This document shows positions 34,307 through 45,332 of a DNA stretch of 64,000 nucleotides, in pieces. The DNA comes from Laetiporus sulphureus 93-53 (lineage: Eukaryota; Basidiomycota; Agaricomycetes; Polyporales; Laetiporaceae). Location: NCBI RefSeq assembly GCF_001632365.1, contig NW_024468522.1, positions 626,558 to 690,557 on the forward strand, given 5' to 3'. Numbering within the stretch: the first letter of the stretch is position 1; every line of letters begins with the position of its first letter. Position numbers and translations under genes: made by a program. The notes beneath the pieces were generated by a model. That model was not told where the DNA came from, made no database searches, and saw nothing but the letters and a program-made list of their open reading frames with translations.

Positions 34307-36277
34307 GAGCTTCTCGTATTCTTCTATCTTCCCATGATATCTGTTGTATTCCCTCCCTTGATCTCGTGTACTCTATTTCAATGCTGTGGATACCGTTGTA
34401 GCCTCTAACGATGCAGATTGTGTGCGCTATTTTCTACTGTCATCTAGACTCAATGGATATTGATCTTTGGACAGCATGTTCTAATGTCACGCTGTGTTGA
34501 CTGAAGTCTGAAGGTGACGTCTTGCATCATGTTTTGGATTCTTTGTTCTTTGAAATCCGGGAGTTTTCGGCGACCGCTCGCTGACGGTGTTTGGATGCAT
34601 GGGTTCGGTGGAGCACCAGAATGGGTGAGTGTGCTCTGTTTCAATTCATGAAATGGGCTGATGGACGACGAGGCGCTGTCGCTGTTTGCTTTCAGACTTG
34701 AGTCCACTTATGGCTCCCCAACCGACATAGCAATTCATCGGGAGCTACAGGAGGCCAGTTTTGCATTACGATACTCACGGGTGGCACTTGACGGGCAGTC
34801 CGTCCTCCGCTCATCGTGTGCTCACCGATTCCGAGCTTTGAAACAAAGGCGCTTCGGTCTCCAGAACTGATCAGACCGGCTTGCTTGGTGCGTGAGAGCC
34901 GTTTCGAGGTTACGTTGCGTTGGGTCCATCACACCACGAAGACGCCAGCGTGGTGGTAAGACGGAACATGATCCGTTTCCTTCCCCAGTCTCGTGCACAC
35001 GGTCGAGGAAGGGATCACATACCATCAGATTTTGCATTTTGCGGACCGGCGGGCCTCTCTATCCGTCTGCGGGGCAGCAAGGTTGGTGGCTATAGTGTGG
35101 CAAGACCGTCGGCTTCAGCCTACAAATACAGCGTACCATCACAGCATGTTAGATCGGCCCTTTTCGTGAACGTACGGCATGCGGGGGGAAGAGCGAATCT
35201 ACCCGGGGGAGAGCAAAAACAGTCGCATTTTCAAATGTCGGGTCCACGGAGAAAATATCAGGTGGTGATCTAGGAGCTCATGGCCATCTTAAGGGAGCCT
35301 CTGAAAAGAGAGTATCAAACTCAAGCCTTGTGAGTTGACAGCGTACGCTTCATGTGCCTTGCTGACGTCGTCAATGCTTCGCCAGTGCTAGCGTTGCGTA
35401 GCGAACGTTGGTGCATTTGAAGGCGTTTTCTCAGCCTTTGGGCTCCTTACAACTGGAGAAGGCCACAACGGACTCGCGCGACAACGTCCTAGCCCTGCAA
35501 TCTGTTGCGTTCGAGGTCCTCGTCTCTTCCGTCCGCTCCCGTTTTGAGGGTCGGGTTGTTCTTGTGATTGGGGTCGGTGATCCCCAGCAGATCGTCCATG
35601 GTTTTTCCCGCTCCAGGTAGGCCGGTGGTGAGTTTCGATCAGTTTACACGAGGCCGCTTGTGTAAAGACCACCTTCGCGAGCGGGTCTACTGCGTATCTG
35701 CCGAACGTCACATTGAACGATGCGTGTCTTCCAGTGCCTCTCGTTGTGCCGCCGCGCAATCCTCGGTGCCGGAGACCCTCAGGATGGATTGCACTTTCCG
35801 TTTGTGGAGCAGCTTCGTCGTCGTCACAGGCTCAAACGCCGCTTGGAACCCGCTACCCGCTTCTTTACCTGAAGGGTGCACATCGTGGCTGCAAGGCGGG
35901 CATGCCATCAAACTTCTTGGGAGCAAGGCAGTCGCTTGTACCTGTGACAGAGTTTCTGCGTCACTATCGCCCATCTTCCCTGACACTCTGCATTCTTCAG
36001 ACGCCGCAATGGAAAGCGGGTCGTTGAATTGTTGCTCTGCCAGGAATGTTGTGGAATGGAGGCGATGTGCAATCACCCGCATATGCTTGGAATAGGTGTT
36101 AGATAAAAATGAACCATGCCGAGAATCGAACCGATGCGACGGGAGATTTGGACGTGAGATGATATGCGCGGGGTTCGAAACGATCTGAGCGCTCCGGCGC
36201 CACAATTCGCAGGAATATACAAAGTGGTCCGATGTCGCCTCACACCACGTCCTCCTTGTCCGGAACGTCCAGAACCC
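34307..36277. other. Intergenic, 2 kb, upstream of SRE1
   Basis: No intact gene. On the minus strand around 35500-35640 a short frame reads a P-loop-like GLPGAGKT followed by about 40 residues and a stop; nearby minus frames (35400-36200) look like disconnected coding fragments. I regard this as possible gene relic only. Confidence 0.35.
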
Positions 36278-39200
36278 ATGTCCTCCCCGTCTTCGGCGGC
36301 CAGCTCATCGACGAGCTCGATGAGCGCGCCATCCCCCACCGCCGACCACTCTCAGCTCACTCCCGAAGAGTCCCTCAACCTCCTCCTCCAGACCATCTCC
36401 CAGCACAATCTCTCCCAAAACGCCAATCCGAATCCGGACAAGGCCCAGCCCACCGAACCTATTGACTGGGAACAGCTTTCTGCGTGGAGCAGGAACGAGG
36501 CCAAGATGCCAGACTTCTCCGATTTTAACTTCGAGTTGCCTATGGATCTTGACTTTGACTCTAACATGGCTGTCGATCCGAGTGCGTTGCACTTCAATTC
36601 TATCTTCGACAATGCGGCTATGTCGTTGCCCACGGACAGCAGCTTCTTCCTGCCTGCGACGAACCCGCCTCCCGAGCTCTTGTATCCTGCCACGGATGAT
36701 TTCAGCTGGATGACCCAGTCGCATGTTCAACCACAGACTGGAAGACGGCTCAGCGTCACCTCGTCCTCGTCGTCCTCTGGCGCGTCGCTCTCGCCGGTTT
36801 CGGACAACGCGTCCGTCAGTAGCTCGCCTCCGAGCGACAGCTATCTGAGCGACCCCGCGCAAGAGCTCGCCCAGAAAGTGCGTCAGATGGCAGGCGTCAT
36901 GCTTGCAGTGCCTGTCAGCGCACAGGTACAGCAGATGGCTGCCGCTGGTGAGTAGTCGCGCGTTTCCAAAGCTTCGTGCGCGTCTGACACGTCAGAAGGC
37001 GGACAAGCGAAGCTTCCGATCCCCCGTCTTCCTCGGCCTAATACCGTGCCCAGCAAGCAGAGTTCACCAAAGAGCTCTCCCGATCCGGAGTCCGCTTCAT
37101 CATCTACGGCGCCTTCGCCCAAGAGCGAGTCGCCCGCGGAGAGTGCCGTGCCTCCGCCTGTGCAATCAGTGATTGGGCGTCCCAAGACGAGCCATACCAC
37201 GATCGAGCGGAGGTATCGCACGAATCTGAATGCGCGCATTACCGGATTGAAGCAGGCTGTGCCGGCGCTCCGCGTGCTAGAGGCCAAGGTGAACGGCCAG
37301 GAGAATCCATACAATGATGTCGTCGACTCGCGTGGATTCGTTGATGGCGTGAAGGTTGCCCGCAAGATGAGCAAGGCGAATGTGCTCGGGAAGGCAGCAG
37401 AGTATATCAGGTAGGTGGTGATTGCTTCCATATCTGACAGGATACTTGAACAACTGTTACCCTAGGGTACTCAAGAAGCGCGAGACACGTCTCAAACGCG
37501 AGCAGGATGGCCTCAAGTCGCTCATCGCCGGGCTCGTCGGGGGACCGGCGCTGCTCAAAGAGTGGGAACGCGAGTGGAGGGAGCGATTCGGCGGAGAGGA
37601 GAGGGATGAGATCGAAGATGAGAGCGCAGGTGCGGCGAGTGATGATGAGGATGGTGATGGTGACGACAGCGAAGGAGAGGACGGCGAGGAGGGTAGGGCG
37701 CGCAAGAAGCCCAAGGTCGCAAAAGTCGCAAAGAAAGACAAGCCACCTCGCCCTGCACCACAACCACAGTTGGCAGTTTCCACTGTTCCTGGTGCTGTAC
37801 CAGAGAAGCGTAAGCGTGGCAGGCCACGCAAGGTCCCGTTGCCCCCTGCGGTCGCTCAAGCGCCGGCTTTGACGGCGGCGGCGACGCCCGTGGCTGCGAC
37901 ACAGAATGCAGCTCCGATCTTCCCTGTTGACGCGCAGATGCCAGATACGTTCGTCCAGACTTCGTCGGACAGTCAGACACAGCAAACACCTGCCCAACAG
38001 TACCTACTTGCGGCGTTTGCATTCTTCTCGGTGTTCAACTCTCCATTGGCATCATCTCGCCCTCATGCACATCCGGCACACGAACATCATGGCACGGTGC
38101 TGACGCCTCAGGTGCGACCGCAGGCGGAGGTCCCCATCTATCTGACTACCTCGTCCGCAAGTGGCCTTGGGCTGCATGAACTCGTGCAAGCAGCACATCT
38201 TCTTGTGTCAACGCTCGTCTTCCTGTACGTGATCCTGCCTTGGATCTCGAGCACCCTCAAGCGTGCACCGACACTCGGGTCGTACGTCGCGCGCCTCAGA
38301 ACGTCGTGCACCACTGCGGAGACCTCTGCGACATTCGCGAACAACGTGCATGTGTCCAAGGCGAGGAGTCAGCAGCGCGCTGCGTTGATGGAGGCGTTCC
38401 TGGATGCGCTAGACCCGTCCAGGAGAGGCTCAGCAGACGAGACCGCGCGGCTGCGCAGAGCTTTGGGCGTGACCGATGGGATTGTCGGGCTGATGCAGGG
38501 CGTCATCAAAGCGGGAAGAGTGGACCGGGGCATTGAGCTGAACCAGCTTGAACAACGCGCTTGGGTCAGATTGGGCGAACTTGTCGCTTTCAACGGTATG
38601 TAACCTGTTCGCTCTATGATCGTCAGAAGCTCACAACATTTCCCGAATTGCAGACAAGGTCGGCAAGGCCACTCGGCTTCAAATGTACTGGTGCATGTCA
38701 TGGCACATATCCACCTTTGCCGCTTCGACAACGGACCTATCAACGCTTGCACTCATCATGCGTCCCGTGTCGTCGTCGAAGGCTGCGACACTGTGGGAGG
38801 CAGCTCGCAAGCGCGAGTTCCTCCGCCCCTACGAGAAGATCGTGTTGGACAATATGAGCGTGGACGTCGCGGCTGACTGGCTTGCGAAATGGCAACGCTG
38901 GCACGAGACGGAGCGCAAGGGCCGCTGTGCAGCTTGCGAGAAGCGCACACCGCTTGGTGTCCTTGCGGCGATCCTCATCCGGGAGCGCCTACGCAAGCAC
39001 GCTGCTTCGCTGTTCGTGCGTACCGTTGTACGGAACGATCCTCGGGCGTGCGTAGCGGACGAGTGTGTGAGCGAGTGCGAGGGCTACGTCTACGATGCCG
39101 AGAAGGATTACCGCGAGGAGCAGGAGCGTAAAGAGACCGTCCAGGCGGGCAAGTCGATCGGCGGACGTACGGCTGAACTTGCGCTTCTCCTCGAGCGCAT

Positions 39201-39621
39201 CTGGGACACGGGTTTCTGCACGCATGAGGATGTGCTCCCACCGCCGAGGCGCACAAGTGAGAATCCGGACGAGCATGCGGATTGCGAGGATGCACATGAC
39301 CTTGCGAGCACGGATGAGGCGGAGATCCGGTCGCTGCTGAGTGCGACGATGATCTACCGTCGGATATTCCCGTCGTCGTTCCCTGCCTGCTCGACATCAG
39401 TGCCATTCATCCTCTCGCCGCCACCATCTCCCTCTCAGCGGAATGCTGCCTTGCATATGGCGCTCAGGAGTGCGTTGGCATCGCCTGCATTCGAATTTGG
39501 AAGCGGTGGTCGGCTGGAGGACGAGGATTTGTCTGTTGCGCTGGAGGGATCTCGGGACCGTGTGACTGATATGCTGGTGGAGTTGGAGCAGTCGTGTAGG
39601 AGAGTTTCGACGAGATATTAA
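36278..39621 (+). CDS. SRE1: SREBP orthologue: membrane-bound bHLH-zip transcription factor
   Basis: The N-terminal 230 residues are acidic and Ser-rich (activation domain). The bHLH follows: HTTIERRYRTNLNARITGLKQ, with the Tyr in ERRYR that defines SREBPs, a long loop, then KANVLGKAAEYIR and a leucine-zipper stretch VLKKRETRLKREQDGL. A basic RKRGRPRKVP AT-hook precedes two hydrophobic segments (YLLAAFAFFSVFN near 38015 and LVSTLVFLYVILPWI near 38215). These would put a short loop in the ER lumen. About 450 residues of the conserved C-terminal domain run to 39621. In fungi Sre1 is cleaved under low oxygen or low sterol and induces sterol genes. I choose the ATG at 36278; one at 36164 would add 38 basic residues. 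Four exons. Confidence 0.93.
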
Positions 39622-40355
39622 ACAGCTGTGGTCCGGTCTATATTACAGTGGCCATGTGTTAGTCTTGCTTTCGTTGTAGATTTCGATTTCGTTCATCCTA
39701 ATTATTGACGACTTTGGCGTACGTTACGTCAATTATCAATGTGTAGAAACCTATATATACGAGTAGATGACCCCTGCTTCCCGATACATTGTACGGTAGA
39801 GGCACTGGATTGATTGAGAATCCCTGTTCCCTAGGTGTTTTGCACGTTGAGGCGGGCCGGAGAGGATGGAGTTCCGATGAAGCTGCGACCATCTTCCAGG
39901 AACCTTCGCAGTCAGACCTGGATGAGACCTGGACCGAATCGGCCCCCCTATCAGGACAGAAATGGGCTTTTGATAACGACGTCTTCGCTTCTACGGTTCT
40001 GCAGGAATCCGCGGAACTGTTGACGTACTCGGTGGACTGCGTATATTGTCGAGCGTTAGAGGATCGAAATCTGCCTGCGGCGACGCGAAATTTCTGACGT
40101 GATCTGTAAGTCGGCTCCGCTTATTTACCACTTCTGGTGATTTTTCGAGCGGTCGTAGCTCGTATATCGCGATGCAATTGTGTGTAGGATAGCCGAGGAG
40201 GCATCACGTCTCGCTCCGGCCTATGTATGTCTCCTGAGATCCGCCTTGATATGAGCCAAATGGGGCCTTCTGGATCCTCTCTTCCGTTTTTAAAAGCATG
40301 TCCGTGGGGAATGCGTTGGCATTGATCTTCGCGATCTCCCAGGATCCTAATCGTT
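39622..40355. other. Intergenic
   Basis: 3' flank of SRE1 and promoter of DAO paralogue 2. A 102-codon plus frame at 39789-40097 has no recognisable features. Confidence 0.45.
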
Positions 40356-41814
40356 ATGTCCGGCAGAAAGAACATAGTGGTCCTCGGCGCTGGTATGTTG
40401 TGATCTCTGATTTGACTTATGTCCACTGAATTTCTTATGGCGCAGGTGTTGTCGGCCTTACAACTGCACTGCTGATCCAGGAGAAGGGGGGTTATGATGT
40501 GACCATCATAGCGGAGACGTTCCCCAGTGATCCGAAGACCATCAAATACTGCAGCCAGTGGGCTGTAAGCTGAAACGCAGGATCTTCCTCTTTGCACAGA
40601 CTTAGACTCTTTCAAAGGGTGGCCACCATGTCAGTTTCGCTAATGGCGATCCGAAAATGCAAAGTAGGCGTCATTAGTCGCCGTCTGATGTAGTTACTGA
40701 GACACTCGCAGAAATCGACTCGGATACTTTCAAGGTAATGTGGGAGCTCTCTGCTCCAGGAGGGGATGCAGAAGGTTGCTTCCTGCGCATCCACGAGACC
40801 GAGTTCTTCTATGACGGCAGAGACGCTCATTTGGACTGGATGCCCGACGTAAGCTCTCGTAGCTTTCTTCACAAGACGCCGCGTAACTGAGACAGTACAG
40901 TTTAAAGTCTTGTCGCAGGATGCGCTTGTGCCTGAGGCAAAGACCGGCATATCGTTCACGACGTTGACCTTCGACGGTCCCAAGTACCTCAACTATTTGC
41001 TATCCCGATTTCTTGCCCACGGAGGCAGCATCGTCAGAGCCAGCATCCAGCACATCAATCAGCTCATCGAGGGCGGGGTTGATATCTTCCGTGGCCGTCT
41101 CACGCCGTCCCCCGTAGACGCGTTGGTACTTTGTCCCGGACTGGGAGCGCGGACGCTGGGCGGCGTCGAGGACCAGGAGATGTATCCCGTTCGTGGGCAG
41201 GTCGTGTTGCTCCGTGCACCTTGGGTGAAGTTCGGACGTACAGCCAGTCACACGGAGGAAGGTGTGTGGACTTATATCATCCCGCGGCGTAGTGGAGAGG
41301 TGTGTCCATGAACGACTGAGTATTGTCATGTTCTAAGCACCCGCTTTTCAGATTGTGTGCGGAGGGACCAAGTTAGAGGGCGATTGGTAGGTGGGCCTGC
41401 TCGAAGCAGGATAATCACCTAATGGTCTTCCATCAGGTACCCAGCGCCAAGACCGGAAACTACAGAAGATATCTTGCAGCGCTGCCTGGCCCTCTGTCCA
41501 GAACTTGCACCACCCGAAGTTCGGGCCCAACGCGCACCGACTGTGGATGACCTGCGGGCTTTGATCATTGAGGTTGGAGTTGGCTTGCGCCCAGCTAGGA
41601 AGAGCGGACTCAGACTCGAGACGGTTTGGGTTTCGGCCTCTATCGATGGTCGCAAGCTTCCAGCAGTTCTCAACTATGGGTGGGTATCGTTGCCCGTGGT
41701 ATTGTCTTTGGCTGAGACCCGTATATTAGGCATAGCGGTTCTGGGTTCCAGTCGTCCTGGGGATCGGCGATAATCGCTCTGGACTTGTTGGAGGAGGCGC
41801 TAAGAAGCTCATGA
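40356..41814 (+). CDS. D-amino-acid oxidase (FAD), paralogue 2
   Basis: Begins MSGRKNIVVLGAG with GAGVVG split by an intron. Then LIQEKGGYDVTIIAETFP, KYCSQWAGGHH, TFKVMWELSAPGGDAEGC, YLNYLLSRFLAHGG, GLGARTLGGVED, RGQVVLLRAPW, TYIIPR, a short exon VCGGTKLEGDW, GVGLRPARKSGLRL and a last exon YGHSGSGFQSSWGSA ending LRSS. The exon pattern is nearly identical to the copies at 29498 and 42283. There is no SKL-type C-terminus. First gene of a head-to-tail pair with paralogue 3, 470 bases apart. Confidence 0.93.
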
Positions 41815-42282
41815 ACTAATACGCACGCCGTCGGAAGTTAGACCGGGAAACGCAAGATAGTCCGCCGAGACTCGATGGGGCGAACGTTTCCCATTCTACG
41901 GCCTGTCCTGTAGCTTCTTGATACTGTTGCTGTGTGATCTCACAAGTAATGCGACGTTTTTGGAAAGAGTCAGAACTTTGTGGCACCACATCGATTTGGC
42001 CCAGCGCCGTAACACGAAGCCTCGCACCTCTGTTAGATATCAAGCGGTTCATGTACACATTCGAGGGTCGCTTCGAGCAGATAACAAGAAGCTTGGGGGG
42101 ACTTCGGGCTGCAGTTGTTGAAACCCCGCTTTCTCGCCAAGAGTTTGTAACGCACATATAAGGATGAGAGGCTAGCATTTCAAGCAGCGAATTGTTTTGT
42201 GCCCATATATATCGACCCCTCGACAATCGCCTACGAATGATGATAAAAAGGCTGATAACGATGGTAGTCGCGAAGTACAGCC
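41815..42282. other. Spacer between the tandem DAO genes
   Basis: About 470 bases; holds the paralogue 3 promoter. A TATATAT run lies at 42206-42212, about 75 bases before its ATG. Confidence 0.45.
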
Positions 42283-43829
42283 ATGTCGTCGCGTACGCCT
42301 GTCAAGAACATCGTTGTCATTGGTGCCGGTATGTCTTGCCTTTGCACGATTGTCATATCCTTTCAAAAAGGAAAACTGACTATACGTCGGTTGTAGGGGT
42401 TGTGGGTCTCACCACCGCGGTCAAGATACAAGAAAAAGGCGGATTCAAGGTCACCATTGTCGCGGAGACCTTCCCAACTGACGCGAAGTCAGTAAGGTAC
42501 ACGAGCCCGTGGGCGGTGAGTCATCGACTCCGTCGATCCTGTAATATACCTTGATTGAGGTCGCGTAGGGAGCGTATCAGACAGTGTACACAGGCACGGA
42601 TGAGCGACACAGAAGTGAGTTAACAGACCCTGCGGACCTGAAGTTGTGATCTGATACAGCTGCTGCTCCCTAGAACTTGAGAAAGAAACATTCAAGGTGA
42701 TGTGGAAGATGTCTGCTCCGGGAGGTGACGCAGAAGGTTGTCTTCGCCGCCTGAAGTCGTTCGACTACTTCTATGACAAGGCAGATATACCGAAAACGTC
42801 AATGCCAAGCGTGAGCGGGACCTTCCTCTTAGATGTGCGGATGGAAGATTTGACGTTTACCAAAACAGTTCAGAGTCCTGCCAGAGGATGAGCTCATACC
42901 CAATGCCAAGATGGGATGGAGCTTTGATACGTACACCATCAACCCTCCAGCCTACCTCAACTACCTGTTATCGCGCTTCTTGGCCCGAGGCGGAACAATT
43001 GTTCGCGCCTTATTGCACCATGTCAGCCAGGTTGTCGAAGGAAGTCCAACTGTGTTCTCACACGGACGCGCGTCTGCCACCCCGGTGGATGCTGTTGTCG
43101 CATGTCCGGGAATCGGCGCTCGTACGCTTGGTGGGATCGAAGATCACAACGTCTTCCCCATCAGAGGACAGACGGTGATCATCCATGCTCCCTGGATCGC
43201 AGCCGCTCGAGGAGTAACAGATCTTGCTGTCACGAAAGACACATATATCATCCCGCGACCGACCGGTGACGTGAGTTGGACCATTCTTTCGTCATCCTTC
43301 ACCATTACAATGATGCTTCTACGTTGTTGTTCCGCGCGCACAGGTCGTCTTGGGAGGAATCAGGGAGCCGAACGATTGGTAAGTGACATTACCAGTCACT
43401 GACGAAGGTCCTGGGACCACCGAACTGATGGCATGGTGGTGCGTAGGTATCCAATTCCTCGTCCCGAAGAAACAGAAGATATCCTGCAGAGAACACTTGA
43501 TCTCAATCCGGAGCTGGCACCGCCAGAAGTCCGTGCTAAGCGCGCTCCGACAGTGAATGATCTACGTCCCTTGATTGTTGATATCGGTTGTGGCCTCAGA
43601 CCTGGAAGAAAAGGTGGCATCAGGCTTCAAGTTGACTGGACCGGCACAGGCGAGGGAGAACGGAAGATCCCCATGGTCTTCAACTACGGGTATGTAGCTG
43701 CACAGATGTTCTCTGCCACATCAGAAGCTGAGGAGGTTTACTAGGCATGCTGGTACTGGCTACGAGTCATCCTGGGGATCGGCGGCGGTTGCGTTGGATC
43801 TGCTAGAGGAGGCACTGGCACAGTCTTAA
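42283..43829 (+). CDS. D-amino-acid oxidase (FAD), paralogue 3
   Basis: Begins MSSRTPVKNIVVIGAG; GAGVVG is again split by an intron. Then KIQEKGGFKVTIVAETFP, RYTSPWAGAYQ, TFKVMWKMSAPGGDAEGC, FDYFYDKAD, YLNYLLSRFLARGG, GIGARTLGGIED, RGQTVIIHAPW, TYIIPRPTGD, VVLGGIREPNDW, CGLRPGRKGGIRL and last exon YGHAGTGYESSWGSA ending LAQS. One intron near 42615-42675 needs the acceptor CCCTAG rather than the nearer ACAG to keep frame. Paralogue of the two other copies in this window; probably arose by tandem duplication with paralogue 2. Confidence 0.92.
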
Positions 43830-45332
43830 GCGATACGCCGCGTATTAGTAAGACAGAACAGATGTTGAGAAGAATCGAACGCATATATTGACGCACTGGC
43901 AGATAGCTGCATTTTGCGGCGAGATTCGTACGCTTTTTGTTGACTTATGCCATAAAGCTTCGTTGTCACGCATGCGCCGTTTTGTTGTTTGAAACAGAGC
44001 ATGAGCATGTAGAACCTCCTGCCTCTCTGGAGCGGTTATGAACGCGAGGTTCGACGAGCCATCAACCGAATGGCGCTTCGCACGCCCTCGATCATTTTCC
44101 CAGCTGCCCAAGCTTTTGCTTAGAATGCGAATGAAAAATGATGAGGAGATATTGAGTTCAACAAATCATTTTCTGAGCAGGAGATCACAGGGAGCCGTCA
44201 CAGATTACTCACGAGTCCACTTGAATCCTGGAGTCGGGGGAGAAAATTCGGCTGAGATAGAGGATTTTAGTTTCTAATAGATGCGGAAACTCGTTCTCGG
44301 ACGGCCAAGTGCTGCCCATGAGCGAAAACAGGCCGGTTGTATAACTAATTTATATGTTGGCGCCGAGATCTCCAGTTTCTTGAGCGCGAAAGCGCCAAAC
44401 GCTTCGAGCATCAAGCAACGGCGTAGTTACGATGGAAGAAGAGCCACAGCGCGAATATATCACCACTGAGTATAACTTAGTTGGAACAATGTTGGTACTC
44501 CAAAAGACGAACGACGGGCTAGCGGTTGGTCGACGACGAAGAGAGTTACGATGCGCTTGTGGCACGACGATGGCAACTTAACTTCACGCCACAGCTCACA
44601 GCAATGCACCACGTGACCGCGTCTACATAATGATGAATGATGATTGAGTTCGTACATGCGTACAGTCTCGAGTAAATCGCCAACTCCCCTGGCTGCCGCG
44701 CTTTCATACCACGCCTCAAAAACGCGCGCTCCTGAAGTCTGTGCTCTCCAAATTCTCGCCACTATTGCTCTAGATATCCGAGGTACTGATAATATTTTAC
44801 TACTCTGGAAACATATTCTACCATGCATTGCATACGTACTGTCCACACGTTTCCTTGCTTGTTCGTAACAGTTTTCAATACTATCGAACCATGTCCACTG
44901 CTGTTCGAGGAGCTGAGCATATTCCCCTTGGTATTTATGAGCAGATCAATCATCACCGTCGAGAATCGACAACCACTTGCCCATAAGCTCATAGCAGCGG
45001 GAGATGTCTCCGGGCAGTAGTGAGCGCGCGCACATAGTACTATGCATGAGGTAACATCGTCACCGGGAGAACTTCCCTTCTGGACAAGTTGTCACAACAA
45101 AGAACGCGTTAAAGAGAGATGTCGTGAATTTATGGAATCCAGTGACCGTCCCCGACGCCGCTTCATAGGTCGCTTCAAGGACTGATCTATTGAATGTCAT
45201 GTAAGTTATACAAGTCTTTCTGTCAGTACATGTTGGATGATTTCCCAGACAGGTATTCCAACCTCACTCTACGTGTTTGAAAAAATCAACGCAGCAGAAA
45301 TCCCATACATAAGCAGGCCATACAAACTTGAT
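43830..45332. other. Intergenic between convergent genes, 1.5 kb
   Basis: Only short frames on both strands without recognisable domains; no repeat family noticed. Confidence 0.45.

Noticed and set aside
36105..36240. tRNA-like GGTTCGATTCTCGG on the minus strand, followed by a T run
   Set aside because: The T-stem does not pair, and no matching 5' acceptor or D-arm could be found.
36305..38022. Long antisense frames opposite SRE1 (up to 196 codons)
   Set aside because: Low-complexity shadows of a GC-rich coding region.
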